The notes under the pieces are model-generated. The model searched no databases. It saw nothing but the letters and a program-made list of their open reading frames with translations, and had not been told where the DNA came from. The translations under genes were made by a program, and so were the position numbers. This document shows positions 17,171 through 25,852 of a DNA stretch of 62,690 nucleotides, piece by piece. The first letter of the stretch is position 1, and each line of letters opens with the position of its first letter. Source of the stretch: a virus. Location: positions 1 through 62,690 of the IMG/VR virus record IMGVR_UViG_3300023296_000161; one strand, given 5' to 3'.

Positions 17171-18349
17171 ATGAACACCGCAACCGCTGAAGTTGTATAC
17201 CTCAAAACCACAGAAGAATACGTTGGAATTAAAATAGACAGAACAAAAGATCAATCTCTGTCAGAACAAGCTAAGAAGTTACTTACAGATTATTACCAGA
17301 CAAAGGATGAAATATCACCACAACAGGCATATGCACGAGCAGCGGTTGCGTATTCATATGGTGACATGGAACTTGCCCAGAAGATTTATGATTATGTAAG
17401 TGATGGTTGGTTTATGTTTGCTTCCCCGGTCCTATCCAATGCTCCTATGCCGGGTGAGAAGACACGAGCTCTTCCTATCTCCTGTTTCCTCACATATGTT
17501 CCTGATACCCTTGAGGGTTTGATTGACCATTCTGCTGAGTTGCGTTGGTTGTCAGTCAAGGGTGGTGGTGTTGGTGGACATTGGAGTGATGTTCGTGCAG
17601 TGTCAGATAAAGCACCCGGTCCTATGCCATTTATCCATACAGTAGACGCTGACATGACCGCATATCGTCAGGGGAAGACCCGTAAGGGGTCATATGCTGC
17701 ATACATGGACATCTCCCACCCTGATATTATTGAGTTCCTAAACATGCGTATACCCACAGGAGACGTGAATCGTAAGAACCTTAATTTGCATCATGCAGTG
17801 AATATTAGCGATGCGTTTATGCGAGCAGTAGAACGTGATGAGATGTGGGATTTGGTTGATCCAAATGAACAAGATGCCCGTGACAGTATGAAGGCTAGAA
17901 AATTATGGGAAACTGTGTTGGAGACACGTTATCGCACAGGTGAACCATATCTTAACTTCATTGATACAGCCAACCGTGCATTACCACAGACCATGAAAGA
18001 TAAAGGATTAAAAATCAACGGGTCTAACCTGTGTCTTGTGGGTGATACAAAACTTGATTGTATTATAGACGGCGATCCCTGTTTTGGGGTTACACTTGAA
18101 TATATTTGCAAACAGAGTTTTGCTGCTGATGTTAAAGTTCTGTCCTATAATGTGGAAACTGGTGAAACTTCCTATCAAAGAGTATTATCTGGTTCGTTGA
18201 TGAATAATGATGCTGATTTGATTCGTATTGAGGATGAAGAAACTGGCAACTTTATTGAATGCACCCCCGACCACAGAGTATTCACAAAAAATCGTGGGTA
18301 TGTAAAGGCTGAGGATTTGAACGAGGATGATGATCTTGTCTTTGGTTAG
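17171..18349 (+). CDS. nrdA: Ribonucleotide reductase large subunit, N-terminal part fused to N-half of a split intein
   Basis: 392 residues. Residues 1-287 are the NrdA N-extein, with the redox Cys at 105 in SCFLTYVPDT. At residue 288 (base 18032) the intein starts with CLVGDTKL (block A, Cys1) and continues to block B (ECTPDHRVFT). The protein ends after 105 intein residues at LVFG. The C-half of the intein and NrdA are at 19081. Splicing in trans would join SNL to CNEI, so the first C-extein residue is the catalytic thiyl-radical Cys (E. coli C439). GGAG precedes the ATG. Confidence 0.9.
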   Translation: MNTATAEVVYLKTTEEYVGIKIDRTKDQSLSEQAKKLLTDYYQTKDEISPQQAYARAAVAYSYGDMELAQKIYDYVSDGWFMFASPVLSNAPMPGEKTRALPISCFLTYVPDTLEGLIDHSAELRWLSVKGGGVGGHWSDVRAVSDKAPGPMPFIHTVDADMTAYRQGKTRKGSYAAYMDISHPDIIEFLNMRIPTGDVNRKNLNLHHAVNISDAFMRAVERDEMWDLVDPNEQDARDSMKARKLWETVLETRYRTGEPYLNFIDTANRALPQTMKDKGLKINGSNLCLVGDTKLDCIIDGDPCFGVTLEYICKQSFAADVKVLSYNVETGETSYQRVLSGSLMNNDADLIRIEDEETGNFIECTPDHRVFTKNRGYVKAEDLNEDDDLVFG

Positions 18350-18384
18350 ATAATAGTAGATGGATTTCTATAGATTTGTTTTAT

Positions 18385-18392
18385 TATAAATA
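18385..18392 (+). promoter_or_regulatory. T4-type late promoter for the homing endonuclease gene
   Basis: Exact TATAAATA in the gap between the N-intein stop and the endonuclease ATG (18437). Confidence 0.7.
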
Positions 18393-18436
18393 TAAGTATA
18401 ACAAGAAATCCATCTACTCATCTATCGGGGATTAAT

Positions 18437-19078
18437 ATGAAATACACAACATATCTATTAACATCTAAAACATCCGGCAAACAATATGTGGGATATAGTT
18501 CAAAGGGTGTATCAGCGAGATTGCACAAACACCATATTAATGCTAAACGAGGTCAGCAGACGCATTTATATAATGCGATACGATTATATGGTATAGATGA
18601 TTTTTCATCAAAGATATTGTGGGAAGGTCGTTCTAAAAAGAAAGCAACTGATATGGAAAAGTTCTATATTAAAAATCTTGATACTTATGTGAATGGGTAT
18701 AATCAAAGTCTTGGTGGTGATGGTGGATATTGTGTTCCCCCAGAGAAACGAGATGAGTTTTATAAAAATCATAGTAGGATGATGAAAGGAACGAATAATC
18801 CCAGATATATTAATGTTGATGACGAAACACTGCTTGAAGGCGCATATTCTTATTTTAAAGAACATGGTGTATTACCATTATATCACTGGTTTATATATAG
18901 TAAAACTCTTGGTTTTCCCACAAGTTATGCGCTGTGTAGATTTGAAGATTTGGGTGGTGGCAGAGTGGGATTTAAAAATTCTATGAAGAAAAAATATGGG
19001 TTGTGTGACGATGACTTTAAATATGTAAAAACTAAAGAACACAAACAAAAACTAGCAGAAGCAAGTAGGAGAAAATAA
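18437..19078 (+). CDS. GIY-YIG homing endonuclease inside the split nrdA locus
   Basis: 213 residues. The GIY-YIG core is YLLTSKTSGKQYVGYS near residues 6-21, followed by conserved R and H (RLHKHH) and E at about 74. LGGDGG and a basic C-terminal helix follow. Enzymes of this class cut an intein-free allele and drive copying of the insert. It is a free-standing gene between the two intein halves, with its own late promoter and CGGGGATT as ribosome binding site. This matches the published 'fractured gene' arrangement of split inteins in environmental phages. Confidence 0.8.
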   Translation: MKYTTYLLTSKTSGKQYVGYSSKGVSARLHKHHINAKRGQQTHLYNAIRLYGIDDFSSKILWEGRSKKKATDMEKFYIKNLDTYVNGYNQSLGGDGGYCVPPEKRDEFYKNHSRMMKGTNNPRYINVDDETLLEGAYSYFKEHGVLPLYHWFIYSKTLGFPTSYALCRFEDLGGGRVGFKNSMKKKYGLCDDDFKYVKTKEHKQKLAEASRRK

Positions 19079-19080
19079 TC

Positions 19081-20127
19081 ATGGCCTTAAAAATAACGAA
19101 ACTAACTCAGCGCCGGCCCGTATATGATATTACTGTAGAGAACAACCACAACTTTTATGCTAATGGTATTGTTGTGCATAACTGTAATGAGATTCACCTT
19201 CCTACTAATGAAGATCGCACTGCTGTGTGTTGTTTGTCATCTGTCAATCTGGAGAAATTTGATGAATGGAAGGATACTACAATGATTCGTGATCTTATTC
19301 GATTCCTAGATAACGTCCTTCAGTTCTTCATTGACAATGCGGGTGATGAAATCAGTCGTGCTCGTTTCTCTGCTACACAAGAACGTAGCCTTGGTTTGGG
19401 TGCAATGGGATGGCATTCTTATTTGCACAAGCATCGTATCCCCCTTGAGTCTCCATCTGCTGTGGTTAAAAACATTCAAATCTTTGAACATATTAAATCA
19501 GAAGCAGTTGCAGAGACAGAACAACTTTCAAAGGAACGTGGTGAATGTCCAGATATGAAGGGTACAAGAAGGCGCAATTCTCACCTATTGGCAATTGCAC
19601 CTAATGCAAACAGTTCAATCATCTGTGGCACGTCGCCATCTATTGAGCCCAGTAAGGCAAATGCATATACGCACAGAACCCGTGCTGGTTCCCATTTGGT
19701 TAAAGATAAATATCTTGAAGAGGAATTGGAGAAGATAAATAAGAATGATGCAACAACTTGGAGTTCGATTATCACTAATGGTGGTTCTGTTCAACACCTA
19801 AGTTTTCTGTCATCAGAGGTAAAGGATATATTCAGGACTGCTATTGAAATTGACCAAAACGCAATCGTTTCTCAGGCTGCTGATCGGCAACAGTTTCTAT
19901 GTCAGGGTCAGTCATTAAATGTGTTCTTTCCAGCAGGCGCATCGAAGGCAGACCTACATAAAGTACACTACAATGCTTGGAAGTTGGGTTGTAAGGGATT
20001 GTATTATCTTCGTACAGAAACCTCAGCCAAAGCAGAGAATGTGTCAACCAAAATAGTGCGTGATGCATTGAAAGATTACGAAACACAAACAATGACACAA
20101 GAGGAGTGTATAGCATGTTCGGGATAG
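19081..20127 (+). CDS. nrdA: C-half of split intein fused to ribonucleotide reductase large subunit C-terminal part
   Basis: 348 residues. Residues 1-34 are the intein C-half: VYDITVENNHNFYA (block F) and GIVVHN (block G, His-Asn). Cys+1 follows at base 19183. The C-extein (314 residues) begins CNEIHLP, carries the redox Cys in AVCCLSSVNL, the Tyr pair in GLYYLRT for radical transfer, and a C-terminal CIACSG redox pair. The spliced NrdA would be 601 residues. The start follows GGAG, 2 bases after the endonuclease stop. Confidence 0.9.
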   Translation: MALKITKLTQRRPVYDITVENNHNFYANGIVVHNCNEIHLPTNEDRTAVCCLSSVNLEKFDEWKDTTMIRDLIRFLDNVLQFFIDNAGDEISRARFSATQERSLGLGAMGWHSYLHKHRIPLESPSAVVKNIQIFEHIKSEAVAETEQLSKERGECPDMKGTRRRNSHLLAIAPNANSSIICGTSPSIEPSKANAYTHRTRAGSHLVKDKYLEEELEKINKNDATTWSSIITNGGSVQHLSFLSSEVKDIFRTAIEIDQNAIVSQAADRQQFLCQGQSLNVFFPAGASKADLHKVHYNAWKLGCKGLYYLRTETSAKAENVSTKIVRDALKDYETQTMTQEECIACSG

Positions 20128-20429
20128 CGCTAACAAAATCGGCAGTTGATTATCTAGATAGTGTTAGATCAGATGGAGACTATGTGTCCCTTGGAGTTAA
20201 GGGTGGTGGATGTTCTGGTTTGGAATATGTTTGGGCAATGGCATCAGAGCTTCCAGATGTAAATTGGTCAGAACCAATTGAAAATGTATTAGTACTTGAC
20301 CCAATGGCAGAGATGTATGTCTTGGGGTCAGAAATAGATTATGTAACAGAGTTGGGGGGTTCGTTCCTCAAAATTAGCAATCCACAACAGAAAAGTAGTT
20401 GTGGTTGTGGATCATCGTTTGGAGTATAG
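20115..20429 (+). CDS. A-type iron-sulfur carrier (IscA/HesB-like)
   Basis: 104 residues from the ATG at 20115, which overlaps the nrdA end and follows [14 protein letters not shown] near residue 32 and the C-terminal CGCG near 98 give the three conserved Cys of A-type Fe-S carriers. Such proteins deliver Fe-S or iron to apo-enzymes. Its place between nrdA and nrdB suggests help with the NrdB di-iron site or with other metal enzymes. Phage copies are known in marine T4-like phages. Confidence 0.8.
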   Translation: MFGIALTKSAVDYLDSVRSDGDYVSLGVKGGGCSGLEYVWAMASELPDVNWSEPIENVLVLDPMAEMYVLGSEIDYVTELGGSFLKISNPQQKSSCGCGSSFGV

Positions 20430-20430
20430 T

Positions 20431-21582
20431 ATGAATATAAGAGTGGTAACAAAGTCCGATTGTCCATTTTGCACGATGGCAAAGAGTTGGTTGAAGGAAC
20501 ATGCATTTGAGTATGAAGAGGATTTGATTGATAATGAAGAAGAACGTCTAGCGTTCTATCAGACAATCAATGGCGCTACCGAAGTGGTGGGTGCGATGAA
20601 TACTCGTAGGGTTAATTCTGTTCCCCAAATCTTTATTGATGACAAGCGTATCGGGGGTTATGATGATCTAATGAAGATGGGTGATGACCTACTGAAGAAA
20701 CGCAGCGGGGGTGGACTATTACAGTTCAGTGAAACCTATAAACCGTTTCACTATCCTTGGGCAGTAGAGATTACCACACGCCATGAAAAGGCACATTGGA
20801 TTGAGGACGAACTTGATTTGTCTGAGGATGTGGCTGATTGGAAGTCTGGTAAGGTCACTGAGACTGAGAAGGAATATGTTACCAACATCCTACGCCTGTT
20901 CACACAGTCTGATGTTGCAGTGGGTCAGAACTATTATGACCAGTTTATTCCCAAGTTCAAGAATAATGAAATCCGTAACATGCTTGGTTCTTTTGCAGCC
21001 CGTGAAGGTATACACCAACGTGCATATGCTCTACTCAATGAGACACTTGGGTTGCCAGACAGTGAGTACCATGCATTCCTAGAGTACAAGGAAATGGTAA
21101 ATAAGATTGAGTTCATGCAGGAGTCAGACAATACCACAATGAAGGGTCTAGGTCTTGCACTTGCAAAGTCTGTGTTCAATGAAGGTGTTGCACTGTTTGC
21201 GTCATTCGTTATGCTCCTCAACTTCCAGCGGTTCGGTAAGATGAAGGGTATGGGTAAGGTTGTTGAGTGGTCTATTCGTGACGAAGCATTATTGGTTGGC
21301 ACGAAAGTAACAACTAAGGCCGGCGATAAAAATATTGAAAATATAACATTAGAAGATGAAGTGTTACAATTTGATATGAACACAAAAGATTTTTCATATA
21401 CAAACCCAACAAAAACACAAAAAGTTATTCGTGATGAAATATATCATTTTGAGGGCGCCGGGTTTGACCAAAAAGTTTCACCAAATCATAGAATGATATA
21501 TGAACAGGGTGGTGAAATAAAGGAATGTTTAGCAAAGGATTTTGAACCATCAGAAGACAAATATTTTATAATTGTTGAATAA
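20431..21582 (+). CDS. nrdB: Glutaredoxin-NrdB fusion, N-terminal part, ending in N-half of a split intein
   Basis: 383 residues from the ATG at 20431. Residues 1-85 are a glutaredoxin (CPFC at 11-14, SVPQIFI at 63-69). Residues 100-285 are NrdB with E192, H195 and the radical Tyr199 in REGIHQRAY, and E251. The N-extein ends at E285 (SIRDE). The intein starts at base 21286 with Ala (ALLVGTKV), not Cys, and has block B VSPNHRM. It stops after 98 residues. The remaining half lies at 22407. E285 and the His after the junction are both iron ligands (E-S-M-H), so the intein splits the metal site. Confidence 0.88.
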   Translation: MNIRVVTKSDCPFCTMAKSWLKEHAFEYEEDLIDNEEERLAFYQTINGATEVVGAMNTRRVNSVPQIFIDDKRIGGYDDLMKMGDDLLKKRSGGGLLQFSETYKPFHYPWAVEITTRHEKAHWIEDELDLSEDVADWKSGKVTETEKEYVTNILRLFTQSDVAVGQNYYDQFIPKFKNNEIRNMLGSFAAREGIHQRAYALLNETLGLPDSEYHAFLEYKEMVNKIEFMQESDNTTMKGLGLALAKSVFNEGVALFASFVMLLNFQRFGKMKGMGKVVEWSIRDEALLVGTKVTTKAGDKNIENITLEDEVLQFDMNTKDFSYTNPTKTQKVIRDEIYHFEGAGFDQKVSPNHRMIYEQGGEIKECLAKDFEPSEDKYFIIVE

Positions 21583-21608
21583 CTCTTTCGTCTTGAATAC
21601 TCCATTAT

Positions 21609-21616
21609 TATAAATA
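21609..21616 (+). promoter_or_regulatory. T4-type late promoter for the second endonuclease gene
   Basis: Exact TATAAATA 27 bases after the N-intein stop, 30 bases before the endonuclease start at 21646. Confidence 0.7.
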
Positions 21617-21645
21617 GTATTATAATATTAACTGGGGGTATGTTG

Positions 21646-22416
21646 ATGGGGTATATATACAAAACATTAAATGTAACTAATAATAGGGTTTATATTGGTA
21701 AAAGTCATAAAAAAATATTTGATGAAAATTACTTTGGTTCTGGAATGTTGCTGCGTCAATCAATAAAAAAACACGGCAGTACTGATCATTTAATTGTTTC
21801 TATTATTGAATATTGTGATAATAGTGATATAGATGATAGAGAAATATATTGGATTGACAAATATAAATCTAAATTTGGTGATTTGATATACAATTTATCA
21901 GAAGGTGGTTCGGGCGGAAACACAAATAAATATAAATCACCAGAAGAAAGGAATAAAATATATAAACGCATATCAAAGAAAACTATTGGGAGAAAAGATT
22001 CGCCAGAAGTAAAATTGAAAAAATCAATATCAGCTAAAAAAAGAATAATAGATTTTCCTAACACATTACCGGACAATAAAGGAAGAATTCATGAGAGGAG
22101 TGGTTTAGAAAATATACGAAATGGGATAAAAAAAAGAATTGGTGAGATGACTATAACTGATGGTGTAAATGAAAAAAAGATTATGAATGAAATTGATATT
22201 CCTGATGGTTGGCAAAGAGGGAGAAGCAATGCGTTTAAAAATAAATCGAGGGGGAGAACAATGAGTGTTGAATCTTCATCTAAAAAATCAAAACATTTTA
22301 CTGGAAAAATTAGAATCACAAATAAAGTGGAAAATAAATGGATTTGTGGGGGACAAGAAATTCCAGCTGGATATATAAGAGGAATAACAAAAAGGGGTGA
22401 CATGATATGCAAATAA
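21646..22416 (+). CDS. GIY-YIG homing endonuclease inside the split nrdB locus
   Basis: 256 residues if read from the ATG at 21646, which has GGGGG 7 bases upstream; the ATG at 21640 has the GGGGG too close. The GIY-YIG core is GYIYKTLNVTNNRVYIGKS. The C-terminus carries two modules of the type ITDGVNEKKI...IPDGWQRGR and ITNKVENKWI...IPAGYIRGI, which in T4 Seg-like enzymes bind DNA. The gene ends 10 bases inside the C-intein gene. Codons are more A/T-rich than in the neighbours, which suggests separate ancestry. Confidence 0.8.
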   Translation: MGYIYKTLNVTNNRVYIGKSHKKIFDENYFGSGMLLRQSIKKHGSTDHLIVSIIEYCDNSDIDDREIYWIDKYKSKFGDLIYNLSEGGSGGNTNKYKSPEERNKIYKRISKKTIGRKDSPEVKLKKSISAKKRIIDFPNTLPDNKGRIHERSGLENIRNGIKKRIGEMTITDGVNEKKIMNEIDIPDGWQRGRSNAFKNKSRGRTMSVESSSKKSKHFTGKIRITNKVENKWICGGQEIPAGYIRGITKRGDMICK

Positions 22417-22943
22417 AAAGAATTAAATCAACCGATGTAAAAATAACACATACAAAACTTGACGAACCAACAGAATTTCATTGCTTATCTGTTCCGGGTA
22501 AATCATTTGTTGTTACGGATGAACATGGCAATAGGTCGGTTACTGGAAATAGTATGCATGTTGAGGGGAACGCTAAACTGTTCCGTCAATTTTGTGTTGA
22601 GCATCCCAAGGTAGTTGATGATGATTTCAAGGGAGACATTTATGTTATGGCTCGTGTTGCAGTCAAGTTAGAAGACAAATTCATTGACCTTGCCTATAAG
22701 ATGGGTGAGATTGAAGGTCTAGATGCGTCTGAAGTAAAGTCATATATAAGGTATATAACAGACAGACGTTTATTGCAGTTGGGTTTAAAAACCAATTTTA
22801 AGGTAAAGGAAAATCCTCTGCCTTGGTTAGAGTGGGTACTGAATGGTGCAGACCACACTAACTTCTTTGAGGGAAGAGTTACAGAATATGAGGTGGCAGG
22901 ATTATCAGGCAACTGGGAAGACGCATATGAGGCAATTGCGTGA
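22407..22943 (+). CDS. nrdB: C-half of split intein fused to NrdB C-terminal part
   Basis: 178 residues. Residues 1-48 are the intein C-half: EFHCLSVPGKSFVV (block F with Cys at position 4) and RSVTGN (block G ending Thr-Gly-Asn). The +1 residue is Ser (base 22551). The C-extein starts SMHVEGNAKLF and completes the NrdB helix bundle with the second E-x-x-H iron ligand. Spliced Grx-NrdB would be 415 residues. Ala1, Cys F4, Thr G5 and Ser+1 are features of class 3 inteins. Confidence 0.88.
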   Translation: MQIKRIKSTDVKITHTKLDEPTEFHCLSVPGKSFVVTDEHGNRSVTGNSMHVEGNAKLFRQFCVEHPKVVDDDFKGDIYVMARVAVKLEDKFIDLAYKMGEIEGLDASEVKSYIRYITDRRLLQLGLKTNFKVKENPLPWLEWVLNGADHTNFFEGRVTEYEVAGLSGNWEDAYEAIA

Positions 22944-23098
22944 AATTAATAGTATGTGAAGAATGTGAAGCAGAGTTTCGTATTAAACATGGGATGGATG
23001 AACACCATTATCAAATAACCTATTGTCCTTTCTGTGGTGAATCAACTTATGATCCAGAATTTGTTGATGAGATTGAGTGGAGCGAAGAGGATGAATAA
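22940..23098 (+). CDS. Small zinc-finger protein
   Basis: 52 residues, starting at GTG that overlaps the nrdB TGA and ending in TAA that overlaps the next ATG. CEEC near residue 6 and CPFCGE near residue 29 make a four-Cys zinc site, followed by an acidic tail. It is a common small companion of nrd genes in T4-like phages. Function unknown. Confidence 0.6.
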   Translation: MKLIVCEECEAEFRIKHGMDEHHYQITYCPFCGESTYDPEFVDEIEWSEEDE

Positions 23099-23529
23099 TG
23101 AGTGATTTTTATATTACTGGAACAAGGAGAGGCCTTGGTCAAGCACTTAGTGTATTCTATGACACAGTAGATACTCTAGAAGATTGTGATGTATTTATTA
23201 ATTGCAAACATGATGGGTTTCAACAAGTTGATCTATTGTATAAGGCTGCTGAACTCAACAAACGTATAATTAATATAGGATCAAATTCTCCTGATCAGCG
23301 TGGAAATAGAATTAGAACTTATCCAACTGAGAAAGCAGCATTAGACTATGCTAATGATCAATTGTTTTATCAAGGAATAGATACAACGATTGTAAGGTTT
23401 GGTCGTTTTGATACTGCTAGGGTTGCTCATATTGACGCTCCAAAAATGACTGTATCATATTGTGTATCACTTATTGATTGGATTCTTAATCAACCATATA
23501 GAGTAAAAGACATTACGGTTACACCATGA
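23098..23529 (+). CDS. Short Rossmann-fold (SDR/epimerase-like) protein
   Basis: 143 residues. The start DFYITGTRRGLGQAL is a nucleotide-binding Gly motif of the SDR type (TGxxxGLG). INIGSNS follows near residue 60. YPTEKAALDYA near residue 80 resembles the Y-x-x-x-K catalytic pair (Y...EK). At 143 residues it is much shorter than usual SDRs and may only bind a dinucleotide. Substrate unknown. Confidence 0.5.
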   Translation: MSDFYITGTRRGLGQALSVFYDTVDTLEDCDVFINCKHDGFQQVDLLYKAAELNKRIINIGSNSPDQRGNRIRTYPTEKAALDYANDQLFYQGIDTTIVRFGRFDTARVAHIDAPKMTVSYCVSLIDWILNQPYRVKDITVTP

Positions 23530-23681
23530 ACATGTGGAAATATTGGTGTAAGGCAATCGGGTATAAAGCATTTGATGAGGATGACAAAGCAGACAGGGTT
23601 GCGATAATCAGGACTGTTTGGGTTGTCTTACATACAGCAACATGCTTTGCAATTATTGCAAACGCTTGGAGACAGTGGTGA
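23526..23681 (+). CDS. Small conserved membrane protein
   Basis: 51 residues, ATG overlapping the previous stop. MNMWKYWCKAIGYK is followed by an acidic linker, RVAIIRT and one membrane segment (VWVVLHTATCFAIIANAW). I recognise the pattern from other T4-like marine phages. Role unknown. Confidence 0.55.
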   Translation: MNMWKYWCKAIGYKAFDEDDKADRVAIIRTVWVVLHTATCFAIIANAWRQW

Positions 23682-24094
23682 CTTGGCACTACAACGGAAA
23701 ACCATTCACAAGTGAAATGATTGAAGACAATCTTGGTTTTGTTTATATAGTAACTGACAAAAGAAATGGTAAAGACTATATTGGCAAAAAAGGTTTAGTG
23801 TCTAAAAGAAAATTACCCCCACTGAAGGGTAAGAAAAGAAAACGCATCAAGATAGTGGAGACTGATTGGAAAACTTACTGTGGTTCAAATGAAGAAGTAA
23901 AGTTGTTAGTAGAAGAACACGGATTAGAATTGTTTGATAGAAAAATTGTTCGGCTATGTAAATCAAAGGGCGAAATAAATTACTATGAAGCTAAACTTCA
24001 ATTTGACACAGATTGTCTATTAAAACCAGATGAATTTTATAATGCATTTATAGGATGTAAAATAAGTCGCTCCCACCTAATAACTAAACCCTAA
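23678..24094 (+). CDS. GIY-YIG-like putative endonuclease
   Basis: 138 residues from GTG at 23678 (GGAGA 5 bases upstream, 4-base overlap with the previous stop). GFVYIVTDKRNGKDYIGKK near residue 18 fits the GIY-YIG core, followed by a basic loop (KKRKRIK), WKTYCGSN and a Glu (YYEAKLQF) that could be catalytic. The family is conserved in T4-like phages as a single-copy gene, so it may be a resident nuclease and not a mobile element. Confidence 0.5.
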   Translation: MTWHYNGKPFTSEMIEDNLGFVYIVTDKRNGKDYIGKKGLVSKRKLPPLKGKKRKRIKIVETDWKTYCGSNEEVKLLVEEHGLELFDRKIVRLCKSKGEINYYEAKLQFDTDCLLKPDEFYNAFIGCKISRSHLITKP

Positions 24095-24145
24095 AACACC
24101 CGAATCACCTAAATAATCCTATATCGTATTTTATAGGAGTCAGCG

Positions 24146-24424
24146 ATGGAAATATTTGCAATTATCGCTGAACTTGGTTTTACGGTTACTGCCGTTTTAG
24201 CTGGTGGTGCATTTATTATTATTCTCCTAAAATATATACTAGCATCGGTGGTAGATTCCGCTGCGACATTGAATATGTTGATTACGGCGTTAGATAACCG
24301 TGTCAAAACTATTAATAATGAAATTGTGAGACTAGACTCTTTGGTATGCCATGTATTGGGTGTAAAACCAGATGTCCGAAGGATGTCTGCTGCCGATGGC
24401 AAGGAGGATGCCAGAAAGGACTAG
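24146..24424 (+). CDS. Small membrane protein, paralogue of the next gene
   Basis: 92 residues. A membrane segment (TVTAVLAGGAFIIILLKYILA) is followed by a helix with LDNRVKTINNEIVRLDSLV, close to LIDRVRMLDNDMIRMDQKI of the next protein. The tandem pair arose by duplication. TAGGAG precedes the ATG. It may head the curli-like unit. Function unknown; holin-like or accessory. Confidence 0.45.
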   Translation: MEIFAIIAELGFTVTAVLAGGAFIIILLKYILASVVDSAATLNMLITALDNRVKTINNEIVRLDSLVCHVLGVKPDVRRMSAADGKEDARKD

Positions 24425-24428
24425 TTGA

Positions 24429-24683
24429 ATGGAAGAGATTATTAAAGCAGTCCAAGAACAGGGCATTACTGTAGTTATGGCTGTTGGTATGGGTTATTTC
24501 ATATTCTTTATTTGGAGATACGTCACCCAAGAAATTCTTCCCGCATTGGAAAAGGCAACCGGAACTACTATTGGACTTATTGATAGGGTACGGATGCTTG
24601 ACAATGATATGATACGAATGGACCAAAAGATCAATACTATACTGGAACTTCGTGATATTGAGAAGGAGAAGAAGAATGATTAG
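24429..24683 (+). CDS. Small membrane protein, paralogue of the previous gene
   Basis: 84 residues. The layout matches the preceding protein: an N-terminal helix, a membrane segment (TVVMAVGMGYFIFFIWRYV) and an amphipathic helix ending in IEKEKKND. It overlaps csgF by 8 bases, so it is probably translated with the curli-like genes. Confidence 0.45.
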   Translation: MEEIIKAVQEQGITVVMAVGMGYFIFFIWRYVTQEILPALEKATGTTIGLIDRVRMLDNDMIRMDQKINTILELRDIEKEKKND

Positions 24684-25113
24684 GTTTATACCGATATTAT
24701 TGTTTGTTCCTTCACTTGCGTTTGCTGGAGATTTGACGCACCAATGGAAGTCTCCTGCTTTTAGTGGGCAGGGATATAGCGCCCATGTTCTAACTATTGA
24801 GAATCAAGAGTTCTCTAGGAAACAAGCAATCAAAGAGAAACGAGAAGCAGAGAAACGTCAAGCAATACGAGATGCTGCAAATACGAACCTATCTAAATTT
24901 ATGAAAAATGTAGAGTCAAGGATATATGCTCAACTTTCAAAACAATTAGTAGATAGTATGTTCGGAGAAGAATCTTCAACTTCCGGCACAGTTACTTTTG
25001 AGGGTACAACAATCAGTTACACCAAAAGTTCTGAAACCGTAGAATTAACGATTGTGGATGCAAATGGTAGTTCGACTATTATCACTGTTCCTGTTGGCGA
25101 CTTTACTTTCTAG
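24676..25113 (+). CDS. csgF: CsgF-like curli assembly factor
   Basis: 145 residues from the ATG at 24676 (AAGGAG upstream). A signal peptide ends at AFA (about residue 17). Mature protein starts GDLTHQWKSPAFSG, which matches the CsgF start (F.F..P.F.G) that plugs the CsgG pore. A charged helix (NTNLSKFMKNVESRIYAQL) and a C-terminal beta region (VELTIVDANGSSTIITVP) follow, as in CsgF. It acts at the outer face of the outer membrane with CsgG. The 3' end overlaps csgG by about 55 bases. Confidence 0.75.
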   Translation: MIRFIPILLFVPSLAFAGDLTHQWKSPAFSGQGYSAHVLTIENQEFSRKQAIKEKREAEKRQAIRDAANTNLSKFMKNVESRIYAQLSKQLVDSMFGEESSTSGTVTFEGTTISYTKSSETVELTIVDANGSSTIITVPVGDFTF

Positions 25114-25852
25114 TTGTGCATCTATCCAACCGATAGATGCACCTGAAGTAACTTCATCGCCAATGGTAGATGAACTAAAAAATATCCCGGCACCAGTGCA
25201 AAAAGTGCCGATAGCAGTGTATAAATTTAATGACGTTACTGGTCAGAGAAAGTCTGGTAATAATCTTGCTTTGCTTAGTAGTGCGGTTACACAGGGCGGT
25301 GACATATGGTTACTGCAAGCATTAAAGAAGGCTGGGAATGGTGAGTGGTTTCAAGTTATTGAGAGGATGGAATTAGACAATCTTCTTAAAGAACGGCAGA
25401 TTATACGAAACACAAGAAAGTCGCACGAAGGAGATAAAGCAGAAAAGATCAGGCCGCTACTATTTGCAGGAGTGTTACTAACAGGCGGTATAGTTGGTTA
25501 TGATACTAATACGGAAACTGGTGGACTAGGTGTAAGATATTTGGGTATTGGTATATCTGATGAGTATCGTAAAGATATGGTTACAGTTGCTTTACGATTA
25601 ATATCGGTACAGACAGGTGAGGTGTTACTAGCAGTCAGTTCTCAGAAGACAATTCTGAGTACTAAGTTATCTGCTACAGTGTTCAAGTTTTTGGATATGG
25701 GAACAAGCTTGCTGGAGACTGAAGCAGGTATAACAGACAATGAGTCTACTACCTATGCCGTGAGGAAAGCAATTGAACAATCGGTTATAGAAATTATTAA
25801 GGTGGGTGAGAAAAATAAACTTTGGGAATTTAAAAAGGAGAAAATCAAATGA
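25058..25852 (+). CDS. csgG: CsgG-like outer membrane curli secretion lipoprotein
   Basis: 264 residues from the ATG at 25058 (25064 also possible; no clear ribosome binding site, so coupling to csgF is likely). The lipobox LLSSC puts the lipid Cys near residue 20. IAVYKFNDVTGQ, WFQVIERMELDNLLKERQ and ALRLISVQTGEVL are the diagnostic CsgG segments. A middle part (VLLTGGIVGYDTNT) forms the transmembrane hairpin region. The nonamer pore exports curlin subunits. The stop overlaps the next ATG (ATGA). Confidence 0.88.
   Translation: MQMVVRLLSLFLLATLLSSCASIQPIDAPEVTSSPMVDELKNIPAPVQKVPIAVYKFNDVTGQRKSGNNLALLSSAVTQGGDIWLLQALKKAGNGEWFQVIERMELDNLLKERQIIRNTRKSHEGDKAEKIRPLLFAGVLLTGGIVGYDTNTETGGLGVRYLGIGISDEYRKDMVTVALRLISVQTGEVLLAVSSQKTILSTKLSATVFKFLDMGTSLLETEAGITDNESTTYAVRKAIEQSVIEIIKVGEKNKLWEFKKEKIK

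Noticed and set aside
17171-22943. Broken nrdA and nrdB as pseudogenes
   Set aside because: Stops fall exactly after intein N-halves and new starts before intein C-halves with intact splice residues; split inteins explain both.
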